DNA of 64,000 bases from Bordetella sp. FB-8 (GCF_000382185.1 NZ_KB907784.1:1054001-1118000); one strand, 5' to 3'. Positions 8,366-22,006 are shown, counted from the first letter of the stretch. Translations and numbers: made by a program. Notes: generated from the sequence alone by a model not told the origin.

Positions 8366-9973
8366 ATGAAACGCAGAAATTTCCTCGTCCAAACCCTGGC
8401 CGGCAGCGCAGCGCTGCTGGCCCGCCCGGCCGCGGCGCAGCAAGCCGGCCACGCCATGCCCGGCATGGGGCAGATGCCCGGCATGAATCGCGCGCCCGCG
8501 GTGGTTCCCGTCGAACCGGCGCCCCCGCCGCCGCCGCCCGCCCCGCTCGCCGCGTCCGATGCCTTGCCGTCGGGCGCACCGCTGCCCGCCTTGTTCAAAC
8601 TTCCCAACAGCGTGTCCAACACGGCTGCGCAACCGCGCCTGTTCCGTGCCGCGCTGGCCGCGCAGCCGACCACGCAGACGTTCATCGACGGCAAGGACAC
8701 CGCCATGTGGCAATACACGGCGGGCGTGAACGAATCGCCGGACGGCATCGCCGGGCCGCTCATCGACGTGCGCGAAGGCGACAGAATTGAAATCCGCTTC
8801 GACAACCGCCTGCCGGAACCTTCGACCATACACTGGCATGGCCTGCCCGTGCCGCCGGACCAGGACGGCAATCCGCAGGACTTCGTCGTCCCGGGCGCCG
8901 CGCGCATCTACCAGTTCACCCTGCCGCACGGTTGCGCCGGCACCTATTGGTACCACCCGCATCCACACATGCAAACCGCCGAGCAAGTATTCCGCGGCCT
9001 GGCCGGCCCCATCATCGTGCGGGCTGCCAACGATCCGCTGGCCACCTGGCCCGAAAAGCACCTGTTCTTCACCGATCTGCGCCTGGACATCGACGGCAAC
9101 ATCCCGCCCAACGGCCTGCTAGATTGGATGAACGGCCGCGAAGGCCAATACGTGCTGGTCAACGGCGCCCTGCGGCCGCAAATCACGGTGGACGGCGACC
9201 AGCGCTGGCGCATCTGGAACGCCTGCAACGCCCGCTACCTCAAGCTGGCATTCAGCGATCACCGCGCCTTCACACAGGTCGGCACCGACGGCGGCCTGCT
9301 CAAGCGTCCCATTCCGGGCATCAGAACGCTGCTGTTGCCGCCGGGCGCGCGCGCCGAGATCATCGTTCAGGCAGGCGCTGCAAATTCGCAGGCCGCGCTG
9401 CTGGCCCTGGCCTACAACCGCGGCAAGATGAGCCTGTCAGGCAAGGTACCGCCCGAAACCGACCACGTGCTGGCGCAGGTGCAGTTCGCCCCCTCGGCGG
9501 ACGGCGCGCGCGCCCTGCCCGCCTGGCTGCGCGCCATCGAGCCGCTGGGCAAGCCCGTCGATCAAAAGACCGTGATGATGACCGAGCAGATGGACATGCG
9601 GCACATGCATGCCCAGGGTCCGATGGGCCTGCCCGGCGGCATGCGCTTTCTGATCAACAACCAGAGCTTCGATCCCAACCGCATCAATATGACGAGCCAG
9701 CGCAACGAGGTGGAAACCTGGGCCGTGCAGAACTTCACCGGTATGGACCACCCCTTCCACCTGCACGGCACGCAGTTCCAGGTGCTCGACCGCACCTACG
9801 AAGGCAAGACCGTGCCCGAACCCTTTCTCGCCTGGCGCGACACGGTCAACCTGCGCCCCAGCGAAGTCGTGCGCATCGCCACCGTGCAGCGCATGGCGGG
9901 GCTGCGCATGTTCCACTGCCATATCCTGGAGCACGAGGACCTGGGGATGATGGGCGTGCTGCAGGTCGAGTGA
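8366..9973 (+). CDS. Tat-exported multicopper oxidase (CopA/CueO-like)
   Basis: 535 residues with a twin-arginine leader (MKRRNFLVQTLAGSAALLARPAAA), so it is exported folded. All four copper-ligand motifs are present in order: IHWHGLPVP, YWYHPHPHMQTAEQ, HPFHLHG and MFHCHILEHEDLGMM. These supply the type 1 and trinuclear type 2/3 sites, the T1 axial ligand being a Met. Met-rich patches (MPGMGQMPGMN near residue 35; MDMRHMHAQGPMGLPGGM near 410) are typical of periplasmic Cu(I) oxidases involved in copper tolerance. A 7-bp GC hairpin (8321-8338) lies in the leader. No copper regulator or efflux partner is adjacent, so a copper-resistance role is inferred from family. Confidence 0.92.
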   Translation: MKRRNFLVQTLAGSAALLARPAAAQQAGHAMPGMGQMPGMNRAPAVVPVEPAPPPPPPAPLAASDALPSGAPLPALFKLPNSVSNTAAQPRLFRAALAAQPTTQTFIDGKDTAMWQYTAGVNESPDGIAGPLIDVREGDRIEIRFDNRLPEPSTIHWHGLPVPPDQDGNPQDFVVPGAARIYQFTLPHGCAGTYWYHPHPHMQTAEQVFRGLAGPIIVRAANDPLATWPEKHLFFTDLRLDIDGNIPPNGLLDWMNGREGQYVLVNGALRPQITVDGDQRWRIWNACNARYLKLAFSDHRAFTQVGTDGGLLKRPIPGIRTLLLPPGARAEIIVQAGAANSQAALLALAYNRGKMSLSGKVPPETDHVLAQVQFAPSADGARALPAWLRAIEPLGKPVDQKTVMMTEQMDMRHMHAQGPMGLPGGMRFLINNQSFDPNRINMTSQRNEVETWAVQNFTGMDHPFHLHGTQFQVLDRTYEGKTVPEPFLAWRDTVNLRPSEVVRIATVQRMAGLRMFHCHILEHEDLGMMGVLQVE

Positions 9974-9990
9974 AGTACCCGACTGCTGCG

Positions 9991-11370
9991 TCAGCGATAC
10001 TGCAGGCGCATGAAGCTGGCCACACTGGCCAGCCCCGCGAACAAGGCGCCCAGCCAAAGAGCCGCCAGCGCGCCGTATGCGCTGGACACATGCAGACAAG
10101 CGGCCACCATGGCCGCGCCGCAGGACTGGCCCAGCAGCCGCACCGTCCCCACCATCCCGCTGGCCCCGCCGCTGCGCTCGACCGGGGCCGACGTCATGAT
10201 GGCGCGGATGTTGGGCGACTGGAAAAAGCCGAAACCCGCGCCGCAAAGCATCATGCGCCAAAGGATGTCCGGCACCGAGGGCTGATGCGGCAGCAAGGCC
10301 AGCGAGACCATGCCCAGGCACAGCAGGGCCAGGCCCACGCCGCCCAGCATCCCCGATGAATAGCGGTCGGACAGGCGGCCGGCGATGGGCGCGGCCAGCG
10401 CGACGACCACCGACCAGGGCGTAATGAGAAAACCCGTTTCGATCTGCGTATAGCCCAGCACCTGCTGAAATAAAAAGGGCAAAGACACGAAAGCCAGCGC
10501 CTGCGTGGCGAACGAACATACGCCCGTCAGCGCCGACAGCGCGAACACCGGCAGCCGCAGCAGGTCGACCGCCAAAATCGGCGCCGTCATGCCCGACTGA
10601 CGGCGCAACAGCAGCACCAGAAATGCCAGGGTCAGCACGAACTCGCCGGCCACCCGGCCCCACCCCTGCGCATGGGCAGCTTCGTTGAGCGTAAAGATCA
10701 GCAATGCGAAGAACGCCGAACATAGCAGCCCGGCGGCATAGTCGAAAGACGCTCTGCCGCGCGGCGTGGCGGGCAGCGAACGCAGCCCCAGGTATACCGC
10801 CAATATGCCCGTGGGCACGTTGACCCAGAACAGCCAGTGCCAGCTCGCCAGGGAGAGGATCAGCGAAGCGATCGTCGGCCCCGAGGCAAACGAAATGCCC
10901 ACGACCAGTGCGTTGATGCCGGCTGCCCGGCCCATCTGGTTCGAGGGATAGACGAAACGCAGCATGGCGGCGTTGACCGACATCACCGCGGCGGCGCCAA
11001 AACCTTGCAGTACCCGCGCAACGACCAGCCACTCCAGCGAGGACGACAGGCCGCAGAACAGCGAAGCGAGGGTGAAGATGACCAATCCCGACATGATCAC
11101 GCGCCGATGGCCGACGATTTCGCCCAGCCCGGCCAGGGGCAACAGGCAGGCGGCCATGATCAGCTGATAGGCGCTGACGATCCACACCGACATCGACTCG
11201 GTCGTGGCGAGATCGTGCGCCATGGTGGGCAGCGCCGTGTTCGCAATGGCCGTATCCAGGCTGGACATGCACACGCCCAGCATCAGCGACAGCATCGCGC
11301 TCAATCGCTCGGCGGCGGGAACCCCCTCTCCTGCGGGATAGACCTGGGTACGTGCAAAACGCAGCGACAT
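9991..11370 (-). CDS. MFS drug-efflux transporter, DHA2 (14-helix) family
   Basis: 459 residues from the ATG at 11370; the frame also opens at a TTG at 11394. Motif regions of the DHA2 drug:H+ antiporters are visible: LDTAIANTALPTMAHDL in the first helix, GHRRVIMSGLVIF after helix 2, and AGRLSDRYSSGMLGG in the second half. About 14 hydrophobic segments. It should export drugs or other amphipathic compounds across the inner membrane using the proton gradient. It is convergent with the multicopper oxidase (17 bp between stops) and has no adjacent membrane-fusion or outer-membrane partner. Confidence 0.9.
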   Translation of the reverse strand: MSLRFARTQVYPAGEGVPAAERLSAMLSLMLGVCMSSLDTAIANTALPTMAHDLATTESMSVWIVSAYQLIMAACLLPLAGLGEIVGHRRVIMSGLVIFTLASLFCGLSSSLEWLVVARVLQGFGAAAVMSVNAAMLRFVYPSNQMGRAAGINALVVGISFASGPTIASLILSLASWHWLFWVNVPTGILAVYLGLRSLPATPRGRASFDYAAGLLCSAFFALLIFTLNEAAHAQGWGRVAGEFVLTLAFLVLLLRRQSGMTAPILAVDLLRLPVFALSALTGVCSFATQALAFVSLPFLFQQVLGYTQIETGFLITPWSVVVALAAPIAGRLSDRYSSGMLGGVGLALLCLGMVSLALLPHQPSVPDILWRMMLCGAGFGFFQSPNIRAIMTSAPVERSGGASGMVGTVRLLGQSCGAAMVAACLHVSSAYGALAALWLGALFAGLASVASFMRLQYR

Positions 11371-11742
11371 GGCAAAGAATCGAGGGCGGAACAAGGTTCG
11401 CGGCAGAACCCCGTAGCCGTGCTGCCCGGGGCATATTACTCTTGGCCGAGCCTGGGACGCGTGCTTACCGGATTTTCTCGAAAAGCCGATATGGCCAGCC
11501 GCATCGACCCTTCTCGAAGGGAATGCGGCGGCGCAAATAGCAAACGCCGCTTACACGGCGTTGGAGATGGGCGCCCATCAAGTGGCATTGCACTTGCCCG
11601 ATGTATGGCGCTCTGTGGCAGCGCCCGCGACTTATTCGTCAAACGGACTACGCCGCGTGCGCCAGTTCGGGCTTACATACTACCGGGCTTACATGCCTGA
11701 CTTATACCGCCTTAACCAGAGTATCGAATCGACCAGAAAAAC
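11371..11742. other. Intergenic region with no supported gene
   Basis: 372 bp between the efflux gene and tRNA-Pro. Open frames here do not look like any protein I recognise and run into the tRNA. A short hairpin (AACGCCG-N6-CGGCGTT, 11543-11562) is the only clear structure. It must hold the efflux promoter and the tRNA 3' processing/termination region. Confidence 0.5.
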
Positions 11743-11819
11743 TGGTCGGAGCGAGAGGATTCGAACCTCCGACTCCTGCGTCCCGAACGCAGTACTCTAC
11801 CAGGCTGAGCTACGCTCCG
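11743..11819 (-). tRNA. tRNA-Pro (anticodon CGG)
   Basis: 77 nt, including an encoded CCA end. Read on the minus strand, the acceptor stem is CGGAGCG/CGCTCCG with discriminator A. The anticodon stem CTGCG/CGCAG encloses the loop TTCGGGA, giving anticodon CGG for codon CCG, and the T-arm contains GGTTCGAATCC. CCG is a frequent Pro codon in this GC-rich DNA. It lies just downstream of ispB on the same strand. No duplicated 3' end or integrase is seen near it, so it shows no sign of hosting an island in this window. Confidence 0.97.
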
Positions 11820-11842
11820 ATTGCTCTGGGAAAGACAGGATT

Positions 11843-12829
11843 TCAGCGGTCACGATCAACCGCGAAAGCACAAAATTCTAGCAGAGATTCACGACAAACG
11901 GAAACCGGCCAATTGACCAGCGCCTCGCGGGCCAGTTTGGCCTCGGCGCGGGCAGCGGCCAGGGTATGGTCGAGCGCGTCGGTCGCCTGGATGGCGGCGG
12001 CCACCGCCGCAAAGTCGGCATCGCCGGTACGAATGGCCTCGCGCACGAGGTTCTGCTGCGCCGGCGTGCCCACCTGCATCACCCGAATGAGCGGCAAGGT
12101 GGGCTTGCCTTCGCGCAGGTCGTCGCCCACGTTCTTGCCCAGGGCCTGGGCATCGCCGCTGTAGTCGAGCACGTCGTCGACCAGTTGGAAGGCGGTTCCC
12201 ACATGACGGCCGTAAGCCGCGGCGGACTCCTGCTGCGCGGGCGTGCCGCCGGCCAGCACGGCGCCCACCTGGGCGGCCGCCTCGAACAGCTTGGCCGTCT
12301 TGTAGCGCACCACCTGCAGGTAACGCTCCTGCGATACCTCGGGGTCGTGCACATTGAGCAGCTGCAACACCTCGCCCTCGGCGATGACCGTGGTGGCCTC
12401 GGACAGGATGCGCATGATGCGCATGTCGTCGGCCTCGACCATCATTTCGAACGAGCGCGAATAGAGGTAATCGCCCACCAGCACGCTGGCGGCGTTGCCG
12501 AATACGGCGTTGGCCGTATCACGCCCGCGGCGCATGTCGGATTCGTCGACCACGTCGTCGTGCAGCAGCGTGGCGGTGTGGATGAACTCGACCACGGCGG
12601 CCATGAGATGGTGGTGGCTGCCCTGGTAGCCCAGCGCCCGCGCCACCATCAACACCATGGCCGGCCGCATGCGCTTGCCGCCCGCCCCGATGATGTAGTC
12701 GCCGATCGTGCGGATTAGCACCACGTCAGAATTGAGCCGCGCGCGGATGACCGCGTCGACAGCCTTCATGTCATCGGCGATGGGAGCAATGATCTCGGGG
12801 AGGTTCAAGTCGTATCCGGTACGAAGCAT
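11843..12829 (-). CDS. ispB: Octaprenyl (polyprenyl) diphosphate synthase
   Basis: 328 residues from the ATG at 12829; a GTG four codons earlier is also possible. Trans-prenyltransferase with GGKRMRPAM near residue 50, the first Asp-rich motif (LLHDDVVDESDMRRG) and the second (QLVDDVLDYSGD). It extends farnesyl diphosphate with isopentenyl diphosphate to make the ubiquinone side chain. IspB next to and divergent from rplU-rpmA is a conserved arrangement in proteobacteria, which supports the call. The chain length (octaprenyl) is inferred from that context. Confidence 0.93.
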   Translation of the reverse strand: MLRTGYDLNLPEIIAPIADDMKAVDAVIRARLNSDVVLIRTIGDYIIGAGGKRMRPAMVLMVARALGYQGSHHHLMAAVVEFIHTATLLHDDVVDESDMRRGRDTANAVFGNAASVLVGDYLYSRSFEMMVEADDMRIMRILSEATTVIAEGEVLQLLNVHDPEVSQERYLQVVRYKTAKLFEAAAQVGAVLAGGTPAQQESAAAYGRHVGTAFQLVDDVLDYSGDAQALGKNVGDDLREGKPTLPLIRVMQVGTPAQQNLVREAIRTGDADFAAVAAAIQATDALDHTLAAARAEAKLAREALVNWPVSVCRESLLEFCAFAVDRDR

Positions 12830-12953
12830 GCCGCGCCGCACGCGGGCCGAACGGACCCGCGCCGGGACGTCGGCGGGAATTCGTCGCGATTATACGGGGT
12901 GGGGCCATCCGTCCCCAAACTTGGAGGCTAAATCCTTGCCCTGATTGAGCTTT

Positions 12954-12982
12954 TTGACTTTTCCACAGCCTCTAGCTAGAAT
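12954..12982 (+). promoter_or_regulatory. Sigma-70 promoter for rplU-rpmA
   Basis: TTGACT (12954-12959), a 17-bp spacer, then TAGAAT (12977-12982): five of six matches in each hexamer to the consensus with ideal spacing. It lies about 100 bp before the rplU ATG, leaving a leader that probably carries ribosomal-protein gene regulation. Confidence 0.75.
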
Positions 12983-13083
12983 GGCGGGCTCGGGTTCTCT
13001 TTTGCTCTAAAGGGCGCGAAGCGCAAGTGCGCGCAAAGCAGGCGCAGTCCCCGAGGCTCTTTTATTCAATCAAGGAATCCCCC

Positions 13084-13395
13084 ATGTACGCGGTCGTAAA
13101 AACCGGTGGCAAGCAGTATCGCGTTGCCGCTGGCGAAAAACTCAAGGTAGAACAGATACCGGCTGACATCGGGCAAGAAATCACCCTGGACCAGGTTCTG
13201 TCCGTGGGCGAAGGCGACCAACTGAAAGTTGGCACTCCGCTCGTGGCCGGCGCCGTGGTAAAGGCTACGGTTCTTGCGCACGGTCGCCACGACAAGGTCA
13301 CGATCTTCAAGATGCGCCGTCGCAAGCACTATCAAAAGCATCAAGGCCACCGTCAGAACTACACCGAGATCCGCATCGAAGCCATCACGGCTTGA
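13084..13395 (+). CDS. rplU: 50S ribosomal protein L21
   Basis: 103 residues starting [18 protein letters not shown], the standard L21 N-terminus; the conserved C-terminal region [16 protein letters not shown] binds 23S rRNA. The ATG at 13084 is chosen because it matches the family start and follows AAGGAAT; the frame is open further upstream but that part is not coding. First gene of the rplU-rpmA pair, read from the promoter at 12954. Confidence 0.98.
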   Translation: MYAVVKTGGKQYRVAAGEKLKVEQIPADIGQEITLDQVLSVGEGDQLKVGTPLVAGAVVKATVLAHGRHDKVTIFKMRRRKHYQKHQGHRQNYTEIRIEAITA

Positions 13396-13423
13396 TGTAA
13401 TCGGTATTTAGCAGGAGCTAAAC

Positions 13424-13684
13424 ATGGCACAGAAAAAAGGCGGCGGCTCGACTCGTAACGGCCGCGACTCGGAATCGAAGCGACTGGGCGTGAAGGTGTA
13501 CGGCAGCCAGGAAATCCTGGCCGGCGGCATCATCGTGCGCCAGCGCGGCACGCGCGTCCATCCCGGCGTGAACGTCGGCATGGGCAAGGACCACACCCTG
13601 TACGCGCTGGTCGACGGCAAGGTGCTGTTTGGCGTCAAGGGCGCTCTGAACAAGCAGATCGTCTCGGTCGTCGCAGCCGAATAA
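13424..13684 (+). CDS. rpmA: 50S ribosomal protein L27
   Basis: 86 residues, start [16 protein letters not shown], preceded by AGGAG. L27 sits at the peptidyl-transferase centre, where its N-terminal tail contacts tRNA ends. The body motifs [19 protein letters not shown] are intact. The N-terminus begins directly with the mature-type AQKKGGGS, so no cleaved leader of the Firmicute type is present. It lies 28 bp after rplU and is followed by a strong terminator. Confidence 0.98.
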   Translation: MAQKKGGGSTRNGRDSESKRLGVKVYGSQEILAGGIIVRQRGTRVHPGVNVGMGKDHTLYALVDGKVLFGVKGALNKQIVSVVAAE

Positions 13685-13711
13685 GGTCCAGGGCGGCATG
13701 CCGCCCCGATG

Positions 13712-13743
13712 AAAGCCCTGCCATAATCAAGGCAGGGCTTTTT
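13712..13743 (+). terminator. Rho-independent terminator of rplU-rpmA
   Basis: 11-bp perfect stem AAAGCCCTGCC / GGCAGGGCTTT with an 8-nt loop, running into a T tract (13739-13743). A second perfect 16-bp palindrome (13691-13706) lies just before it. Confidence 0.9.
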
Positions 13744-13773
13744 GTTTTACGTGCGTCGTATTAAAAGACGCAA

Positions 13774-15086
<1,313 letters not shown>

Positions 15087-15157
15087 GCCATAATCCTGCG
15101 CTGGGTTTGCCGGCCCTCCCAGCCGGTTCCGCATCACACGCTTCACGGTCAATCATC

Positions 15158-16294
15158 ATGACTGGCTCGCATAACGCCGTTTCCGTCATCGCCTCGTCCA
15201 CGCGCCTGGTGGCCAAGGTAGGTTCTTCCCTGGTCACCAACGAAGGCCGTGGCCTGGACCGCCAAGCAGTGGCCCACTGGGCCGCTCAGATCGCAACGCT
15301 GCGCCAGCAGGGCCGTCAGGTGGTGTTGGTGTCCTCCGGCGCCATCGCCGAAGGCATGGCGCGCCTGGGCTGGCTCAAGCGCCCCACCTCCATGCACGAA
15401 CTGCAAGCCGCAGCGGCCGTGGGGCAGATGGGCCTGTGCCAGGCCTATGAAGCGGCCTTCGCGGCGCACGGTCTGCGCACCGCACAGGTGCTGCTCACCC
15501 ACGAAGACATGGCCGACCGCAGCCGCTACCTGAACGCGCGCTCGACGCTGTTCGCGCTGCTGCGCCTGGGCGTGGTGCCCATCGTCAACGAAAACGACAC
15601 GGTGGTCACCGACGAAATCAAATTGGGCGACAACGATACGCTGGGCGCCCTGGTCACCAACCTGATCGAAGCCGACGCGCTGGTCATCCTCACCGATCAG
15701 CGCGGTCTGTACAGCGCCGATCCGCGCAAGGACCCGGACGCGGCGTTCATCTCGCACGGCCGGGCCGGCGACCTGGCGCTGCAAGCCATGGCGGGCGGGG
15801 CCGGAAGCGGCATCGGCAAGGGAGGCATGCTGACCAAGGTTCTGGCGGCCAAGCGCGCCGCACGCAGCGGCGCCCACACGGTGATCGCGTCGGGACGCGA
15901 ACACAACGTACTGACGCGCCTGGCCCAGGGCGAATGCATCGGCACCGAATTGCAGGCGTCAATGGCGGTGTGGTCGGCGCGTAAACAGTGGCTGGCCGAT
16001 CATCTGCACACGCGCGGCCGCGTGATGCTCGATGCAGGCGCGATACGCGCCCTGCTCCAGGACGGCAAAAGCCTGCTGCCCATCGGAGTGACCGAGGTGC
16101 AGGGCGATTTCGAGCGCGGCGACGTGGTCGCCTGCCTGGATACGGGCGGACGCGAATGCGCGCGCGGCATCATCAACTATTCGTCGGCCGACGCGCGGCG
16201 CATCATGCGCCAGCCCTCGTCGAAAATCGCCGAAATCCTCGGCGACATGACCGACCCCGAACTCATGCACCGCGACAACCTGATCTTGCTCTGA
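15158..16294 (+). CDS. proB: Glutamate 5-kinase
   Basis: 378 residues from the ATG at 15158; the frame is open 17 codons upstream, but the kinase begins at [15 protein letters not shown]. The amino-acid kinase domain (about 15-265) has [16 protein letters not shown] and [20 protein letters not shown]-terminal PUA domain (about 285-375) follows. It phosphorylates glutamate to gamma-glutamyl phosphate, the first and feedback-inhibited step of proline synthesis. It follows obgE by 71 bp and is probably co-transcribed. Confidence 0.96.
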   Translation: MTGSHNAVSVIASSTRLVAKVGSSLVTNEGRGLDRQAVAHWAAQIATLRQQGRQVVLVSSGAIAEGMARLGWLKRPTSMHELQAAAAVGQMGLCQAYEAAFAAHGLRTAQVLLTHEDMADRSRYLNARSTLFALLRLGVVPIVNENDTVVTDEIKLGDNDTLGALVTNLIEADALVILTDQRGLYSADPRKDPDAAFISHGRAGDLALQAMAGGAGSGIGKGGMLTKVLAAKRAARSGAHTVIASGREHNVLTRLAQGECIGTELQASMAVWSARKQWLADHLHTRGRVMLDAGAIRALLQDGKSLLPIGVTEVQGDFERGDVVACLDTGGRECARGIINYSSADARRIMRQPSSKIAEILGDMTDPELMHRDNLILL

Positions 16295-16345
16295 AGCATC
16301 GGTCCGGGGCAACCGTGCCGATCGCTGCCGGCCGGCACCATCGTG

Positions 16346-17227
16346 CTACTGGGCCTTCCTTTCCGTCGTTTCTTCCTTGGGTTTGACGACGGATTTGGGC
16401 TTGATCTGGTGCTTGGGCTCTACCTTGTGACGGAGCTCGATCCTGTGCTTGGGTTCGATCCTGTGCTTGGGTTCGGCCCTGTGCTTGGGTTCGACCCTGT
16501 GCTTGGGTTCGACCCTGCGCTTGGGTTCGGCCCTGTGCTTGGGTTCGACCCTGCGCTTGGGTTCGATCTTGCGCCGGGACTCGACTTTGTGTTCAGGCTT
16601 TGATTCAGGCTTCGGAGCGGGCTTGAACTTGAGCCCGGGAGGCTGGTCGCCGCGTATGCGGGCCGCCAGGCTGGCGGCGCCCAGCGCGCTGGGCACGCCG
16701 AACGCCAGCACGCCGTGATTCAAGGGTTCGCCGATCACCGGCGCCGCCTCCACCCTGCCGTTGATGATCAGCACCAGGCGCTTGCCCTTGCTCTTGGCGC
16801 TAATGTCGGCGAGCTTGCTCGCACCCGACTTGGTAAAGCGCACCCCGATGAAGTGCCGGCCCTGCTTGTCGACCAGATCATGGGCCTGGGTAATGTCCTC
16901 GCCTTTGAGCACGGGTTCGCGCTGCAGATAGAGGCGGGTTCCATCGATCATTTTCACCGCCGTCAGATCCGGGGCGGAATGCGTATCGCCGATGAAGAAC
17001 GTCGCGGGGCTGTTCGTGACGGGCGTAAGCGCGGGAACGGCCGTAGGAGCCTGGCTACTGGGCGCCGCCGGCGCGGCACCCGGTTCGGATTGCCCGGGGG
17101 CCAGGGCTGCCGGCTCCATCGGGGGAATGACCGGGCTGTCGGGGTTCTGCGGCGCGACCTGGCAACCTGCCAGCGCCAGCATCAAGGCGCCCAGCAGAGG
17201 AGCGAACGAGCGTAGATTCAAAAGCAT
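16346..17227 (-). CDS. Lipoprotein with SecD-type P1-head domain and basic hexapeptide-repeat tail
   Basis: 293 residues from the ATG at 17227, chosen because it begins a lipoprotein signal (LLGALMLALAGC, lipobox LAGC). A Pro/Ala linker follows. A domain at about residues 75-190 (TRLYLQREPVLKGEDI, GVRFTKSGASKL, GKRLVLIINGRVEAAPVI) closely resembles the SecDF P1-head subdomain. After it comes ~90 residues of tandem hexapeptides of the form EPKHR(V/A/I), rich in Lys, Arg, His and Glu. The SecD head contacts translocating chains in the periplasm; here it is separated from any membrane channel. The tail could bind peptidoglycan or other acidic polymers, which is inference. Convergent with proB. 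Confidence 0.75.
   Translation of the reverse strand: MLLNLRSFAPLLGALMLALAGCQVAPQNPDSPVIPPMEPAALAPGQSEPGAAPAAPSSQAPTAVPALTPVTNSPATFFIGDTHSAPDLTAVKMIDGTRLYLQREPVLKGEDITQAHDLVDKQGRHFIGVRFTKSGASKLADISAKSKGKRLVLIINGRVEAAPVIGEPLNHGVLAFGVPSALGAASLAARIRGDQPPGLKFKPAPKPESKPEHKVESRRKIEPKRRVEPKHRAEPKRRVEPKHRVEPKHRAEPKHRIEPKHRIELRHKVEPKHQIKPKSVVKPKEETTERKAQ
16410..16600 (-). repeat. 18-bp tandem repeats encoding EPKHR(V/A/I) units
   Basis: About ten imperfect copies of an 18-bp unit (plus-strand core CTTGGGTTCGACCCTGTG) in the 3' part of the lipoprotein gene. Copies differ mainly in third positions and in the H/R and V/A/I positions, the pattern expected from slippage followed by drift. All copies stay in frame. 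Confidence 0.85.
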
Positions 17228-17361
17228 GGCGCGTTCCGAAAATCCTTGTGGCGAAACCTTGAAGTTTACCGGCTCGCGGGCGCGGGCGTCAGCGCGATAC
17301 GCACCCTGTTTGTAATGGCGCGCAACGGCAATTTGCGGGAAGGTTTTATACTGGGGTCTGA

Positions 17362-20435
<3,074 letters not shown>

Positions 20436-20437
<2 letters not shown>

Positions 20438-20450
20438 ACGTTTATCGTAT
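20436..20450. promoter_or_regulatory. Probable LysR operator
   Basis: ATACG-N5-CGTAT inverted repeat with the T-N11-A spacing favoured by LysR proteins. It overlaps the first bases of the LysR frame opened at 20437, which would fit autoregulation better if translation really begins at 20395. Confidence 0.5.
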
Positions 20451-20494
20451 AACCAATTTGCGTTTTATGCCTCTACAAAACCCAATTGACCTCC

Positions 20495-20523
20495 TGGACA
20501 ATGCACCATCTTCTGGATATTTA
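20495..20523 (+). promoter_or_regulatory. Possible promoter of the MFS gene
   Basis: TGGACA (20495-20500), 17-bp spacer, TATTTA (20518-20523), about 20 bp before the ATG at 20545 and its AAGGAG site. Three to four matches per hexamer; LysR-activated promoters are often imperfect. Confidence 0.4.
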
Positions 20524-20544
20524 ACGATTTTCAAGGAGTTTTTC

Positions 20545-21780
20545 ATGTCCACCGCATCAAATTTACATGCGCATGACGCATCACAATCCGATATTTCCCG
20601 TGGCATGGTGCTATTGCTGGCCCTGGGTGCAGGCCTGGGCGTGGCGTCCATCTACTACTGCCAACCCCTGCTGGGCATCCTCGGCGCGGATCTGCACGCC
20701 AGCGATCAGGCCCTGGGCTGGATTCCCACGCTGACCCAGTTGGGCTACGCCTTCGGCACCCTGCTCCTGGCTCCGCTGGGCGACCGTCACGACCGCCGGC
20801 GCGTCATCCTGGTCAAGGCGCTGCTGCTGGCCGCCGCGCTGCTCGCCTCCAGCCTGGCGCCCTCGCTGCCGCTGATGCTGGTCTCCAGTTTCGCCCTCGG
20901 CCTGGTGGCCACCGTCGCGCAGGACATCGTACCGGCCGCCGCCACGCTGGCCCCCCCGGCACGGCGCGGGCACATCGTCGGCAGCGTCATGACCGGGCTG
21001 CTGTTGGGCATCCTGCTGTCGCGCGTGGCCAGCGGCTTTATCGCCGAATACCTCGGCTGGCGCGCCATGTTCGGCCTGGCCGCCCTCGCTGTCCTGGCAA
21101 TGGCCGCGGCCATGTGGCGCAAGCTGCCGCACTTTGCGGTCACCGCGCAAATGTCCTACGGCCGGCTGCTGGCTTCGCTGCTTACGCTCTGGAAGCAATA
21201 TCCGGCGCTGCGCCAGGCCACCTTGGCCCAGGGCCTGCTCTGCGTCGCGTTCAGCGCATTCTGGTCCACCCTGGCCGTCATGCTGCACGATGCCCCCTTC
21301 AACCTGGGAGCCAGCGCCGCCGGCGCCTTCGGCCTGGCGGGCGCCGCGGGTGCGCTGGCCGCCCCCATCGCCGGCCGCATCGCCGACCGGCACGGCCCCG
21401 AACCCGTCACGCGGCTGGGCGCCGGCCTGACGGTCCTGGCCTTCATCGGTCTGTTCCTGGGCAGCGGACTCCCACCTCATGCCGCCCTCTGGGCGCTGGG
21501 TATCGGCGCCATCGTCTTCGACCTGGGCATACAGAGCGCTCTGATTTCGCACCAGAGCATCGTCTTCGGCCTGGATCACGCCTCCCGCAGCCGACTCAAC
21601 GCCGTGCTGCTCACAGGCATGTTCATCGGCATGTCGCTGGGATCCGCGCTGGGCAATGCCGTGCTGGCGCACTGGCATTGGCAAGGCGTCACCCTGCTGG
21701 CCGCGGTCGCCGCCCTGGGCGCATTGGCGCTGCGCCTGCGGCGCGGGACGACCGTCAAGCTCACATCGATTCAACTATAG
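20545..21780 (+). CDS. MFS transporter (YnfM/arabinose-efflux-like, 12 helices)
   Basis: 411 residues from the ATG at 20545, which follows CAAGGAG; upstream in-frame codons lie in the promoter region. About 12 hydrophobic helices. MFS motif A appears as APLGDRHDRRRVILV after helix 2. The N-terminal YYCQPLLGILGADL is typical of the YnfM/DHA1-like exporters. Divergent from the LysR gene, which probably controls it. Substrate unknown; export of a toxic or signalling small molecule is the family expectation. Confidence 0.9.
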   Translation: MSTASNLHAHDASQSDISRGMVLLLALGAGLGVASIYYCQPLLGILGADLHASDQALGWIPTLTQLGYAFGTLLLAPLGDRHDRRRVILVKALLLAAALLASSLAPSLPLMLVSSFALGLVATVAQDIVPAAATLAPPARRGHIVGSVMTGLLLGILLSRVASGFIAEYLGWRAMFGLAALAVLAMAAAMWRKLPHFAVTAQMSYGRLLASLLTLWKQYPALRQATLAQGLLCVAFSAFWSTLAVMLHDAPFNLGASAAGAFGLAGAAGALAAPIAGRIADRHGPEPVTRLGAGLTVLAFIGLFLGSGLPPHAALWALGIGAIVFDLGIQSALISHQSIVFGLDHASRSRLNAVLLTGMFIGMSLGSALGNAVLAHWHWQGVTLLAAVAALGALALRLRRGTTVKLTSIQL

Positions 21781-22006
21781 AATCCCTCTGGCCAGACCAC
21801 GCCCCTCGCGTATGACGCCCTTCAGCACGCCGGGTGCTCGCCACTGCGGGACGAACAAGGACTTGGCGTCAGCGGCCAGGCCGCCTTGGCTGCCGCGGCG
21901 CCGGCAAGACGGTCGGCAATCACGATTTCCAGGGCCTGAGGATCAAGTCCACCCGGCGCAAGAACCTGCTCATCAGTCCACGAGGACGACGGGAGCGATC
22001 AACTGC
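21781..22006. other. Non-coding or decayed stretch after the MFS gene
   Basis: No intact gene. On the minus strand a 34-codon open piece (about 21775-21883) reads KSLFVPQWRAPGVLKGVIR and ends in a stop next to the MFS stop. It looks protein-like, but I cannot assign it. Together with the pseudogene that follows, this suggests a block of genes in decay. Confidence 0.4.

Noticed and set aside
11743..11819. tRNA-Pro as an integration site for a genomic island
   Set aside because: No duplicated tRNA 3' end, integrase or foreign-looking cargo is seen on the 3' side; the neighbours are an efflux gene and ordinary spacer.
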